Positions 36,301 through 48,075 of a stretch of 64,000 nucleotides of DNA are shown here, piece by piece. The notes under the pieces were generated by a model that saw only the letters and a program-made list of their open reading frames with translations, did not search any database and had not been told where the DNA came from. Position 1 is the stretch's first letter. Every line of letters starts with the position of its first letter. Made by a program: the position numbers and the translations under genes. The stretch is from Dipteronia dyeriana (lineage: Eukaryota > Streptophyta > Magnoliopsida > Sapindales > Sapindaceae), in the NCBI GenBank assembly GCA_032871835.1, contig CM065296.1, forward strand, positions 8,876,001 through 8,940,000. The letters run 5' to 3'.

Positions 36301-37662
36301 TTCCAGGACCTTCTCGGTTTCTTTCTGTAATATTTATATTTTCTGGAACCTTGAAATCTTTTCTGATTTCGTGCCTTGTGAGGTGTGAACCTGTTTGGCC
36401 TGTTGACGCTGCAGTTGCAGTGTTCGTTGGATCTGCATTTCAGGTGGTAATCTGGCGGGAACTTACAGTGCTTGCTGTATCTTTTTCCCTCCTTTAACAT
36501 TTTTGAAAAAATTCTCTGTGTGGCGCAAAGCTTTTCCAAGGCTGTATGGGTGAACATATGGATTTCTCCCAAAGTAATTTCTCTGAGGCTTTTGCCAGAG
36601 TATTCAATTAGCCTTTGCAGTTCTCCTTGGAGTTCTGACGGGAGAGAATTCAGGTAAACCTGTCTCAAGGTTTCGTCATTGACGCCACCGAGAGCATGGT
36701 ATCTGAATGACATGCGCCTGTAATGGAAGTCAATGTCTTCCTTGTTCAGGGAGCATACCGTCATTTCAAAGAACTCTTGTCTGGTCTGTTTATAGAACTG
36801 GGAAACATCTCCGAGAAATTCTTTAAAGATGATCCCTGTTGCTATGGAGACTGAGCCACACCTGACCAATTGTAGTTGTCTATATTCACCGAGAGCCTGA
36901 TACCAGTCTCTGAGAGATCCGGTGAATCTAGAGACAAATTCTAGCAAAATGGTTTCAACATTGTCACCACCTTTGGCAATCTGGAGATCTAACCAGGCAC
37001 TCATTTCAGACATTCTTTTGCGCCATTGTCTGGGGGCAACTTCATCGAAGTTGAACCATGGACCGTTGGTAGGTTTAGAGGTACCAGTGTTTGTCTGAGC
37101 AGTGTCTGTTTGGGTACGGTCAGGTCGGTTACTTGGTGTTGGCCGAGGTATTTCTGTGGTTTCTGACTCGGATGACGTACTCATGGCCTGGGTGGAGGGT
37201 TGGGGATCTGGTTGGGTTGAGGGCTGGGGATCGGCCCTTGTAGCCATGAAAACATGGGATAGGTCATCAGGATCTGAGCCATTGGAGGTGTCTGGTGTAT
37301 AGTCAGAATGGTATGTTTCCCAATAAGAGGTGGAAGATGGTTCGGAGGTATCTGTTTCCGAAGAGGACAGATCTGGGGAAAAATGGTGATGAGGAGATGT
37401 GTAAAAGGCCTGTTTACGGTGATTTGGAGGAGGGTAGTATTGAGAAGTGTGTTCCTTCTTTTTGTGGGAAGGCTTCTTTTCCTTACTGGACGAGGGTTTG
37501 TCTGTAGTCAATGGTGGGTATTTCCGGAAGAGGTCTCCGGTCGATTTGAAAAACTGAGAGTGGTCTGGCGGGCGTAACGGAGGAGGTGGTGTTTGAGTCG
37601 GGAAAACTATAGCTGGTGAGTAAGGATGAGGGCTAGGAATGTAAGGGGAGGCAACAAAATGG
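33333..37662 (-). pseudogene. Pararetroviral polyprotein, coat-protease-RT-RNase H part (segment A)
   Basis: From the minus-strand start: a Ser/Pro-rich basic linker, then the coat region (about 37080-36400). A CCHC knuckle CFACGQVGHFAKQC sits near 36250-36295. The aspartic protease DTGAHSS motif is near 35925, and RT with YIDDIL near 34990. RNase H with TDAS follows just before 34540, and a C-terminal tail with a CSICG motif ends at the stop at 33333. The frame is open from the left junction to 34974 and is then broken by a TAA at 34971 and a TAG at 34560; it is otherwise open. The product would process and copy the viral genome, but the stops within RT/RNase H and the missing movement protein make it defective. 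It is the most intact replicase-coding copy here. Confidence 0.92.
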
Positions 37663-38078
37663 TCTCAACCAAACTCATGGGCCATTACCATCTTTTGAAG
37701 ATGGACCCTGAGCAGGCCTTCAAAGTATGCTGCATTTGGATCTGTAGCAGACCCTACAGATATAACCCACATACTCATCTTCTTTGGATCTCCAACGTCT
37801 GCTACAAATGGGATACATCGTATGACTACGAAAGGTTATATCATACCAGTATCTAGATACCCCTCCTTAACTTCCTTTGTGACGTCAACAATGACAATAC
37901 AGATGTCCTCTTTATCCTTCCTGACGTACCAAGAGACCCCACAAGAAGCTTGCATCCTCTCCTGAATTCTTTCCTTCAGGACTCCCAAGACCAGGCTGAC
38001 ACGTGGCCCTGTTCAATCTGTGGGGCCCTCGACTCGGATGACGAATATCACTCCACCTGTAATCTAAACAGTCCGTGA
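37663..38078 (+). pseudogene. Pararetroviral polyprotein C-terminal end (segment P)
   Basis: Matches the C-terminal tail of the ORF in A and B (LMGHYHLLKMDPEQA ... CSICG ... TCNLNSP). A TAG at 37854-37856 interrupts it. The natural stop is at 38076-38078. The 5' part is cut at the junction with segment A. Confidence 0.85.
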
Positions 38079-38246
38079 CTGTTTCGCCTACCCCTGCTGT
38101 ATTATTATTGTTGTGTCCTCCAGCTGTACGACCAGCTTCCTGTTTTCTTTATTGCTTTGTTATAGTTATCTTGTTTATGTCGGCCACCGCCTTGATCCTT
38201 ATCTCTTGTAAGATAGCCTGGCCAGCCAGAAGAGGTCTTCTTTCTC

Positions 38247-38254
38247 TATAAAAG
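38247..38254 (+). promoter_or_regulatory. Pararetroviral TATA box
   Basis: tataaaag in the intergenic region, preceded by a CT-rich stretch, about 440 nt upstream of the primer site. This is the expected place for the pregenomic RNA promoter. The same box lies in segments A and B. Confidence 0.7.
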
Positions 38255-38290
38255 GAACCGAACCCCTGTGTAAAATATCATCAGAAAATC

Positions 38291-38296
38291 AATAAA
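38291..38296 (+). terminator. Pararetroviral polyadenylation signal
   Basis: aataaa about 40 nt after the TATA box. In this family the signal lies close downstream of the cap site, so the pregenomic RNA is terminally redundant; the arrangement here fits that. Confidence 0.65.
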
Positions 38297-38686
38297 GCTG
38301 GTGTGTTTGTGTTTAATGGCTTTCTAAATAGTTTCCTTCTCCTGATCTTCAGACGGTTCTATGTCTGAAACTATGGTTCTTCTAGATCCTAGTATGCTCT
38401 ATGCTTGCCTCGTATGAGGATCCTGCATATCAGAACAGATTTTGTATACTGGTTTAGTATATCGGCTGAACACCCTGGACACATTCGGAACCAGAATGAT
38501 GCTGGCTAGGATGAACTCAGGTTTAACAAAGCCCAGTACTGACTAGTTTGGCTTTTTGATCTCCATCCATCTCTGACAGTATCTGGCCAGTAATTACCTT
38601 GTTAAGGCCGTTGAGGAAAGGCCGTATGTGGGGAAAACAAGGCTTTGGTTCTCTCTGTGTGATGGTAGTGGAGCTGTAACCCTCGA

Positions 38687-38699
38687 TGGTATTAGAGCC
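38687..38699 (+). promoter_or_regulatory. tRNA-iMet primer-binding site (segment P)
   Basis: tggtattagagcc, one mismatch from the tggtatcagagcc seen at 62715. It is complementary to the initiator tRNA-Met 3' end, the primer for minus-strand synthesis in caulimovirids. Confidence 0.85.
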
Positions 38700-38773
38700 T
38701 TTTGTCTGTTTTTCAGACAAGAAGAATCATAGTATTAGATATAAACTAGAAGAAGAAAAGGAATTTTCAAACA

Positions 38774-41128
38774 ATGTCAAACAACACTGATAACACTTCT
38801 ACCAGGTGTTCTTCTGCTATTTCTATTAGACAAACTCAAACAAACAAAATCCAACACCTTGTTGAATACACCCACATCCCAGAATCTGCCCAAATCACTG
38901 AAACAGCCCTTCCTCTGTTAAATCCATACACAGTCTTCAAACGCAGTCGATCACTCTCTAGACGAGTCACAGCCTTAGTTCAACACCGTTCTCCTCCAAT
39001 AAAGGAGTATGTCCAATCCACTGCCTTGGATAATTGTTTAATTCCTGGCTCTTCTACTGAACAGTATGTTGACTTAGAAATTGGTCAACCTCTTATTGAT
39101 CAGTGGATCAAATAAGGATACTCTCATCTACACATCGGAGCTATCAGGATAATCCTTACCTTGCATGGTAGAAAAGGATTACCAGTCACGGCCAGGATTT
39201 CCCTTCTCAACACAATTTACAAACAGTATGAACACGCAATCATTGGCACGTGCCTTTCTACTTTACATGCAGGAAGCATCTCACTCACCTATTATCCAAA
39301 CTTCAACATCCCTCTCAGGGATCTGAACCTTCACAACTGTCTCAAAATTCAGCTCCACATCACGGGAGCCCATATGATGCCAAATTCCTATATGGCAACA
39401 CTACACCATCAGATTATGTACAGGCTCCAAGATCATGCTCTTGATCTTCCCATCCCTGGACATTCTGGAGATACCAGCTTCATCAAAGCTGAAAGAGAAG
39501 ATGAAGTTTCTACTATCATCCAGATTCCCAAGCAACTGCCCAGAGAAAAGCTCACAGAAATCATGCCCCTAACATGGATCACCAACTATGAGAAGGCTTT
39601 TCAAAATATCACGCCAGTTGTGGCTACTGATACCAAGTTCACCAGGTTAGCTGATGGTTCCATCCAGACTACGTATGAACAAATTGGTACTTCTGAGACA
39701 AGTACCTCTGCCACCGAGACAGCACCCAGTGCTCCCCCTGTGTTCCAAGTCCTAATGATTCGACCTGTTACGACTGAACAAGAAATTCCTATCCATCGTT
39801 TTGAGGCTGATGGAACTCCAATTTACACAGACAAAGTCAACGGACACTTCATCTGGGACGTTGACCCAGAAATGTGTGATGCAGATTGTGAATGCAGAGC
39901 TTGTCACAAACCTGTGAAGGCATCCTGTAAACCAATTCCCTCATTCAGAAAGCCTAAGGACCCTCACAATCCTTGGATTGGTTTACGACCAGTCAAAAAC
40001 AAGCCTCTCCCTATCTATGATAGGGCGCTCCAAATCCTGAAGGAAGAAGGTTTACTCTTAGAAGAACCAACAAAAAAATTGTTGCCAGCAGTCTCGATTC
40101 CTATCCCATGCTTTATTGCCTCCAGTTATGATAAGGACTTCCCTCCCTTGGAATCCTCATCAAATCCTGAAAGAAACTTATTCTCCAGGCCATTCATTCA
40201 ATCAACAGAAGTCTTACCTGATGAATCTCTCAAACAACCCTCCCAGGCTGAACAGGTCCTCAACTGGCATACTCGTAATGCCACCGTCCAAAATAGGGTT
40301 CTTCACTCTATTGACCAGAAGATAGACAAAGTCTCCCATCATGTCTCTCAACATGACAACAAGCTACAACATCTTGATTCTACATTACGCAATATGTATA
40401 CAGACTTGCAATCCAGAGTTTCTAGATTGGATGTTGATCTTCACCAATATATCAGCCAAGGGTATTCTGGTCCTGAATTTGATAGCAAGGAAAGAGAAAT
40501 CAGACATCTCAAGGACCAGCTAGACCAAATAACGAGAGACCACTTTACCAGTACACCTTACCTCCCGAGGCCACATCCTTACTCCTCATCCTTGATATTT
40601 CCGACTCAATCACCACCACCTCCTTCAAGGACTCCTGACCATTCCCGGTTTTTTAAATCAACTGGAGACCTTTTTCAAAAATATCCACATTTACCTACCG
40701 AACAACCTTCCTCAAGCAAAGACAAGAAAACCTCCTCACAGAAAAAAAAAAGACACATGCTTTCCACAAACGCTCACCACTAAACCACCGAAAACATGCT
40801 TTCTACACATCATCCAGCCAATTTTCCTCTTCAGAAACCTCTGACAGTCCAACAGAAACAGAGCCCATAGAATCCTCTTCCGCTTCATCATGGGAAACAT
40901 ATCACACCAATGAAACACCAACATCAGATTCTCCAAACTATTCAGACTCAGATGCTCTACCTGACCTTTCTCAAATCTATCTGGCCACTAGGCCTGACCC
41001 GCAACCATCTACCCAGACAGTTGCCACGTCTGAATCCTCAGTGGAAACTTCTGAGGAACCACCTCCTATGGTCGACGAACCACCAGACCAAAGAAGTAGA
41101 CCACAAACACACGCTCCTCCTCTTTTCC
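38774..41128 (+). pseudogene. Pararetroviral movement protein and linker region (segment P)
   Basis: ATG at 38774, 75 nt after the primer site. The N-terminal section is followed by a 30K-type cell-to-cell movement domain (about 39050-39500, with GRKGLPVTARI and LTYYPNFNIPLRDL). A Cys-rich motif (CDADCECRACHK, about 39870-39915) and a predicted coiled coil with heptad-like spacing (about 40255-40460) come next, then a Ser/Pro/Lys linker. Breaks: an in-frame TAA at 39113-39115, and a frameshift at about 40748 where a run of 10 A replaces the 8 A of segment B. It is truncated at 41128 before the coat core. Confidence 0.9.
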
Positions 41129-41680
41129 CCAAAGACGGCCTTTCCTCAACGGCCTTAACAGGGTACTTACTGGCCAGATACTGTCAGAGATGGATGAGAT
41201 CAAAAAGCCAAACTAGTCAGTACGGGGCTTTGTTAAACCTGAGTTCATCCTAGCCAGCAATATTCTGGTTCCGGATGTGTCCAGGGTGTCCAACCTATAT
41301 ACTAAACCAGTATACAAAATCTGTTCTGATATGCAGGATCCTCATACGAGGCAAGCATAGAGCATACTAGGATCTTGAAGAACCATAGTTTCAGACATAG
41401 AACCGTCTGAAGATCAGGAGAAGAAAACTATTTAGAAAGCCATTAAACATAAACACACCAGCTTTATTGATTTTCTGATGATATTTTACACAGGGGTTCG
41501 GTTCCTTTTATAGAGAAAGGAGACCTCTTCTGGCTGGCCAGGCTATCTTACAAGAGATAAGGATCAAGGCGGTGGCCGACATAAACAAGATAACTATAAC
41601 AAAGCAATAAAGAAAACAAGAAGCTGGTCGGACAGCTGGAGGACACAACAATAATAATACAGCAGGGGTAGGCGAAACAG
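41129..41680 (-). promoter_or_regulatory. Pararetrovirus intergenic region (segment B)
   Basis: Inverted copy of 38079-38640, with the TATA box on the minus strand near 41508-41515 and the polyadenylation signal near 41464-41470. It ends at ttttcccca, the same viral position at which segment A stops. Confidence 0.8.
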
Positions 41681-44600
41681 TCACGGACTGTTTAGATTAC
41701 AGATTGAGTGATATTCGTCATCCGAGTCGAGGGCCCCACAGATTGAACAGGGCCACGTGTCAGCCTGGTCTTAGGAGTCCTGGAGGAAAGAATTCAGGAG
41801 AGGATGCAAGTTCTTGTGGGGTCTCTTGGTACGTCAGGAAGGATAAAGAGGACATCTGTATTGTCATTGTTGACGTCACAAAGGAAGTTAAGGAGGGGTA
41901 TCTGGATACTGGTATGATATAACCTTTCGTAGTCATACGATGTATCCCATTCGTAGCAGACGTTGGAGGTCCAAAGAAGATGAGTATGTGGGTTATATAT
42001 GTAGGGTCTGCTAAAGATCCAAATGCAGCATACTTTGGAGGCCTGCTCAGGGTCCATCTTCCAAAGATGGTGATGGCCCATGAGTTTGGTGAGCTCGGTC
42101 TGCCAGACCGATAGAGGTTTGAACCATTGTAGAAAAGTTTTGAGGTTAACAGAGGTTGGGTTCTGGACGAAGCCATACAGTGTCTGGAGAGGAAAAACCA
42201 TGGCATGGTGATGGAGAACAGATAAGCACCACAGGAACCACAACATTTGGTCTGAATAGTAGTAGAACGGAGGTGATATAAAAGGGTCGAGAAAAGGTTT
42301 ACTGGGGTTGGCTAACTGGTGGTGGCAGCCTTGACCGTTGATCTGAGAGAGATATCTTGGAAGATATAAATCTGTAAAATTTTGAATTTGTTGGATAGTG
42401 CGGGGGACCTAAAGAGGTGGCCATGAACTCTAGAGGGAACATAGGTGGCAGTGGGGAAGTAGGCGGAGCAGTAGACGAGGAGGCTTGGGAAGACATCATG
42501 TAGTTCAAGGGGACAGGACCGGTACGGGAAAGGAGGGTAACAGGGTGAGGTCGTGAGAGCATATCTGGGATGATGTTATGGTGGCCTTTTATATGTTTGA
42601 CCTAAAATTCGTACCTGGAGAACAAGTCTTTAAGTCTCAGGAGCTGGGGATTTGGAGGGAGTTTGTTACAGAACTCAAGTACCTTAGGGAAGGATGAGTT
42701 GTCCATCTCAATGGTAAAATTGGTGGCTTTGAGATGGAAGTCAAACTTGGAAATTCCATTTTTTATAGCAAGGATCTCCTTGTAAATAGTGTGATAGTGT
42801 TCCTAGGCTTCTTTGAACTGTCCGCTGGCATGGCCACAGTAGTGACGGCTTCTATTGGTTTCTTCAATGAGGATGGCTCCCCAGAAGTGATCGCTGGCAT
42901 CTGTTTGTAGAATAAGGTGTCCTGATGAAGGAATATGCAAGGGTGGAGGCTTTTGTGCAACGCTTTTGAGATGGGATATTGCCTCGGTGTGAAGGGTATT
43001 CCACTGAGGAGGATCCTTCTTGAGAAGCTTGTATAGGCAGGTGGTGTAGCGACTGGCTTGTGGAATGAAATCTCTGATGTAGTTGACAATAACAAGAAAC
43101 TGTTGGAGCTGTTTCTGTGAGAGGTTAGAATCTGGAAAAACAAGAAGTTGTCTTGCAAGGTGGGGCCTAGGGGTATAAGATCCATCTTTAATTTTCATGC
43201 CAAGAAACTCAATTTCTGTGACACCTATCGAGCTATTCTTATCCGATAACATGATACCATATTTATCAAGGATTTGGTGAAAATGTCGTAGGAGATCATT
43301 GTGTGATTCTTTGTCTGATGAAAACAGAAGAATGTCATCAATATATAGCAGGGCCGTGTTGAGTAGTGGACGAAAAATTCTGGTGACGGCCTTTTGGAAT
43401 AGGGAATGGGCTGTTTTTAGCCCAAAAGGAAAGACATTCCACTGATACTGGGCATTATGGAGGTAAAATTCCGTTTTGAGCCGGTCTGGAGGATGGATCC
43501 CAATTTGCTAGAAAGCCCCCTTCAAGTCAAATTTGGAAAAAATCTTGGCTCCAGAAATTTGAGAAAATAGCGAATTGGCTCTGGAAACCGGGAACTTATC
43601 ATCCTTGAGGAAGAGATTGAGAGGCTTATAATCAATTACGAGCCGTTTCTTTCCTCTGATTTGTTCAGACCTTTTTTCAACGTAAAAAGCTTGGCAGGCC
43701 TAAGGAGAAGAGGTGGGGTCTATTAAACCTTGTCTGAGAAGTTCATCGCATTCTTCTGTGGCTAGGGATAGGTCAGAGGGAGACATTCCAGTGTGAGTTG
43801 CTTTTGTGGGATTGACATTTTCATTGAGTTTGAAAGGAAGCTTTATGAAGAAGTCAGGATTTCTCCATAGCGGGTGTGGATGTTTGAAGTCTGCATGGCT
43901 GTTGGTGCAGAATTGTAAGAGCTTCTCTTGAACATGTCGAAAGTCTGGATTGATGACCGAAAGGGGGAAAAATTTTGGGACATCAATAAAAGGCTTGAAT
44001 TACCTTTTGAAACGAATTCTCTGAGGCAAAATTCTGATAGATTTGGACTGGCTGTAGATATCCCATCCAATGAGGATATCCTTGTCTGGGAGTTGAGTTC
44101 CAATGACATGGGTCCAGAGCGTGAACGACGGGAAAAACTGTAAGCCGATTTTGTTTCTGGAGACCAAGTAGGTGTTGAAAAGTTGTCCGTCTGCTGCTAA
44201 GAACTGGTTCTTTTCTTCTTTTCAGGCCTCTGCAGGGAGGACGCTGGGATTCATCATGGAAGAGTGGGCTCCCGTGTCAAAATAGTCAATGACTAGGATT
44301 GGCTTGGAATACTTTGTAGCTAAGATTTGAATCTTGATCTGTGGGCCAGAATTTTCATTATTGGTGGCCTGGTACGCTTCTGACGGGGAGTCAGGGTCTG
44401 GGTAGCTATTGTGTTCTGAGGAGCTGGAGTCATGATCTTCTGAGTCTAGAACCATAAAAGAGGTCAACTGGTTGACATCTTCATGTTCTGAGAAATAAGA
44501 TTCAATGTCAGCATCTGAGGGAATATCTTCTGCAACTTGTCTAAGCTGTTGAATGAGCTTAACAGACTTTGTTCTTTTGTTGGGACATTGTTTGGCATAA

Positions 44601-47600
44601 TGTCCTTCTTGTCCGCAGGCAAAACATTTGTTGGACTTATTCCATGACCTTCTTACCTTTTTTCTGTAGTACTTGTACTTTCTGGGATTTGAGGAACCTT
44701 TTGGGTTTTGGGTTCTGGACGCCTCCCTCCTGTAAGGCCTATTTGCCTTGCAGTTACAATGCTCATTGGAGTTGCACTTGAGATGGTATTTAGGAGGAAA
44801 TTTACAATGTTTATCGTAATTTTTCCCCTCTCTGATCATTTTCGAAAAAACTCGTTGAGTAGCACAGAGCTTTTCTATAGCAATGTGGGTAAACATGTGA
44901 ATTTCTCCTAAAGTGATGTCTCTGAGGTTTCTTCCTAAGAACTCAATCAATCTTTGAAGCTCTCCCTGGAGTTCTGAGGGGAGAGAATTTAGATATACTT
45001 GTCTCAGAGTTTCATCATTGATTCCACCGAGAGCATGATATCTGAAGGACATGCGTCTGTAGTGGTAATCGATATCTTCTTTGTTTAATGAGCATACCGT
45101 CATTTCGAAGAATTCTTGTCTGGTCTGTTTATAGAACTGAGAAGCGTCTCCGAGAAATTCTCTGAAGATTATTCATGTTGCTATAGAAACAGATCCACAT
45201 CTGACCAGTTGTAACTACTTGTATTCTCCGAGTGCCTGGTGCCAATCTCTGAGAGATCCGGTGAATCTAGAGACAAACTCTCTCAGAATGAATTCGGTAT
45301 TGTCTCCTCCTTTGGCAATTTGGAGGTCTAGCCATGCACTCATTTCTGACATTCTCTTCCTCCATTGTCGGGAAGCAACATCGTCAAAATTGAACCAGGG
45401 ACCATTTGTAGGTTTTAGAGGAGGAACGTGTGTTTGTGCTCTACTTCTTTGGTCTGGTGGTTCGTCGACCATAGGAGGTGGTTCCTCAGAAGTTTCCACT
45501 GAGGATTCAGACGTGGCAACTGTCTGGGTAGATGGTTGCGGGTCAGGTCTAGTGGCCAGGTAGATTTGAGAAAGGTCAGGTAGGGCATCTGAGTCTGAAT
45601 AGTTTGGAGAATTTGATGTTGGTGTTTCATTGGTGTGATAGGTTTCCCATGATGAAGCGGAAGAGGATTCTATGGGCTCTGTATTTGTAGGACTGTCAGA
45701 GGTTTCTGAAGAGGAAAATTGGCGGGAAAATGTGTAGAATGCATGTTTTCGGTGGTTTGGTGGTGAGCGTTTGTTGGAAGCATGTGTCTTTTTTTTCTGT
45801 GAGGAGGTTTTCTTGTCTTTGCTTGAGGAAGGTTGTTCGGTAGGTAAAGGTGGATATTTTCGAAAAAGGTCTCCGGTTGATTTAAAAAACTGGGAATGGT
45901 CAGGAGGCCTTGAAGGAGGTGGTGGTGATTGAGTCGGAAATATCAAGGATGGGGAGTAAGGATGTGGCCTCGGGAGGTAAGGTGTACTGGTAAAGTGGTC
46001 TCTCTTTATTTGGTCTAGCTGGTCCTTAAGATGTCTGATTTCTCTTTCCTTGCTATCAAATTCAGGACCAGAATACCCTTGGCTGATATATTGGTGAAGA
46101 TCAACATCCAATCTAGAAACTCTGGATTGCAAGTCTGTATACATATTGCGTAATGTAGAATCAAGATGTTGTAGCTTGTTGTCATGTTGAGAGACATGAT
46201 GGGAGACTTTGTCTATCTTCTGGTCAATAGAGTGAAGAACCCTATTTTGGACGGTGGCATTACGAGTATGCCAGTTGAGGACCTGTTCAGCCTGGGAGGG
46301 TTGTTTGAGAGATTCATCAGGTAAGACTTCTGTTGATTGAATGAATGGCCTGGAGAATAAGTTTCTTTCAGGATTTGATGAGGATTCCAAGGGAGGGAAG
46401 TCCTTATCATAACTGGAGGCAATAAAGCATGGGATAGGAATCGAGACTGCTGGCAGCAATTTTTTTGTTGGTTCTTCTAAGAGTAAACCTTCTTCCTTCA
46501 GGATTTGGAGCGCCCTATCATAGATAGGGAGAGGCTTGTTTTTGACTGGTCGTAAACCAATCCAAGGATTGTGAGGGTCCTTAGGCTTTCTGAATGAGGG
46601 AATTGGTTTACAGGATGCCTTCACAGGTTTGTGACAAGCTCTGCATTCACAATCTGCATCACACATTTCTGGGTCAACGTCCCAGATGAAGTGTCCGTTG
46701 ACTTTGTCTGTGTAAATTGGAGTTCCATCAGCCTCAAAACGATGGATAGGAATTTCTTGTTCAGTCGTAACAGGTCGAATCATTAGGACTTGGAACACAG
46801 GGGGAGCACTGGGTGCTGTCTCGGTGGCAGAGGTACTTGTCTCAGAAGTACCAATTTGTTCATACGTAGTCTGGATGGAACCATCAGCTAACCTGGTGAA
46901 CTTGGTATCAGTAGCCACAACTGGCGTGATATTTTGAAAAGCCTTCTCATAGTTGGTGATCCATGTTAGGGGCATGATTTCTGTGAGCTTTTCTCTGGGC
47001 AGTTGCTTGGGAATCTAGATGATAGTAGAAACTTCATCTTCTCTTTCAGCTTTGATGAAGCTGGTATCTCCAGAATGTCCAGGGATGGGAAGATCAAGAG
47101 CATGATCTTGGAGCCTGTACGCAATCTGATGGTGTAGTGTTGCCATATAGGAATTTGGCATCATATGGGCTCCCGTGATGTGGAGCTGAATTTTGAGACA
47201 GTTGTGAAGGTTCAGATCCCTGAGAGGGATGTTGAAGTTTGGATAATAGGTGAGTGAGATGCTTCCTGCATGTAAAGTAGAAAGGCACGTGCCAATGATT
47301 GCGTGTTCATACTGTTTGTAAATTGTGTTGAGAAGGGCAATCCTGGCCGTGACTGGTAATCCTTTTCTACCATGCAAGGTAAGGATTATCCTGATAGCTC
47401 CGATGTGTAGATGAGAGTATCCTTCTTTGATCCACTGATCAATAAGAGGTTGACCAATTTCTAAGTCAACATACTTTTCAGTAGAAGAGGCAGGAATTAA
47501 ACAATTATCCAAGGCAGTGGATTGGACATACTCCTTTATTGGAGGAGAACGGTGTTGAACTAAGGTTGTGACTCGTCTAGAGAGTGATCGACTGCGTTTG

Positions 47601-47692
47601 AAGACGGTGTAAGGATTTAACAGAGGAAGGGCTGTTTCAGTGATTTGGGCAGATTCTGGGATGTGGGTGTAATTAACAAGGTGTTGGATTTT
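41681..47692 (-). pseudogene. Pararetroviral polyprotein, near full-length but broken (segment B)
   Basis: Order on the minus strand: movement domain (about 47450-47000), Cys-rich motif, coiled coil (about 46300-46080), basic linker, coat region (45420-44800). A CCHC knuckle CFACGQEGHYAKQC sits near 44575-44630. Protease DTGAHSS is near 44265, RT with YIDDIL near 43330, RNase H with TDAS near 42895, and a tail with CSICG. The first codons are missing. There are many premature stops, among them near 47016, 45215, 44222 and 43508 (Trp to stop in RT), plus further breaks near 42800 and 42600. It is not translatable as a polyprotein. Confidence 0.92.
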
Positions 47693-48075
47693 GTTATAAT
47701 ATATATTATTATATATACATTCTATAATATTATATATTAATATAAATATATATTATAATATATAATTATAATATATATAAGAGGGGCACTTTAGTAATTT
47801 AAAAATCTTGTTCCGTCTTGTCCTAGACATATCAAACACATAACAGTACACTTAGTAGTTTAAGATTTTTTGTTAATATTAAAAAAGTGAAAAACAAAAT
47901 GAAAAACAAAAACGAAAAACGAAAAAAAGTATTTTGTGACTTTTAACACTTGTTTTGTTTCTCATTTTTTTTTAGAAAATAAAATGAAAAACGGTTAACG
48001 AACGTGTTTTCGAAATCGTTTTTAAAAAATAAAAACGAAACCGGACTGAAAAACAGCTGCAGGACGGGGCCCTAA

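Larger units (their letters stand above)
32738..37662 (-). mobile_element. Endogenous pararetrovirus segment A (Caulimoviridae)
   Basis: Minus-strand copy running from the linker after the movement protein region (37662) through coat, protease, RT and RNase H to the ORF end (33333), then the intergenic region to 32738. The 32738 end lies within TA-rich MITE DNA and stops about 50 nt short of where the tRNA primer site would be. The movement protein part is absent. It is joined head-to-head to segment P at about 37662. The gene order and single long frame suit Petuvirus- or florendovirus-like viruses, a family-level inference. It is an old, defective copy. Confidence 0.9.
37663..41128 (+). mobile_element. 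Endogenous pararetrovirus segment P (Caulimoviridae)
   Basis: Plus-strand copy made of the ORF C-terminus (37663-38078), the whole intergenic region with primer site (38079-38773), and the movement-protein half of the next ORF (38774-41128). It thus spans the viral circle through the primer site. It ends at 41128, where segment B begins in the opposite orientation. Its sequence is very close to segment B and less close to A. Confidence 0.9.
41129..47692 (-). mobile_element. Endogenous pararetrovirus segment B, near full-length (Caulimoviridae)
   Basis: Minus-strand copy from about 25-30 codons inside the ORF (47692) through the whole polyprotein (stop at 41681) and the intergenic region to 41129. 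Both ends flank the primer-binding site, which is itself missing, so B looks like a viral circle opened near that site. The 47692 end abuts TA-rich MITE DNA; the 41129 end abuts segment P. Confidence 0.9.
32284..48071. mobile_element. PIF/Harbinger-like MITE split by the pararetrovirus block
   Basis: The left arm 32284-32737 and right arm 47693-48071 together match, in inverted order, the uninterrupted relative at 54470-55372. The left arm corresponds to about 55010-55372 and the right arm to about 54470-54790. The ends are gagcccgtcctg at the left and, complemented, ggccccgtcctgc at the right. A 3-bp cta flanks both ends (32281-32283, 48072-48074), as expected for this superfamily. Both arms turn into TA-rich sequence at the viral junctions. 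The MITE itself is only about 0.83 kb; the 14.96 kb between is viral. Confidence 0.85.

Noticed and set aside
34252..37577. Plus-strand frames across segment A
   Set aside because: Shadows of the minus-strand viral polyprotein.
37880..37926. tgacgtca and ctgacgta as an as-1-type viral enhancer
   Set aside because: They lie in the polyprotein C-terminal coding region about 330-370 bp before the TATA box. The spacing does not match the close tandem of known as-1 elements, and the codons explain the sequence.
38687..38699. tRNA gene at the viral primer site
   Set aside because: Only the 13-base complement of a tRNA 3' end is present; there is no cloverleaf.
45219..45563. Plus-strand frame within segment B
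   Set aside because: Antisense shadow of the coat/linker coding region.
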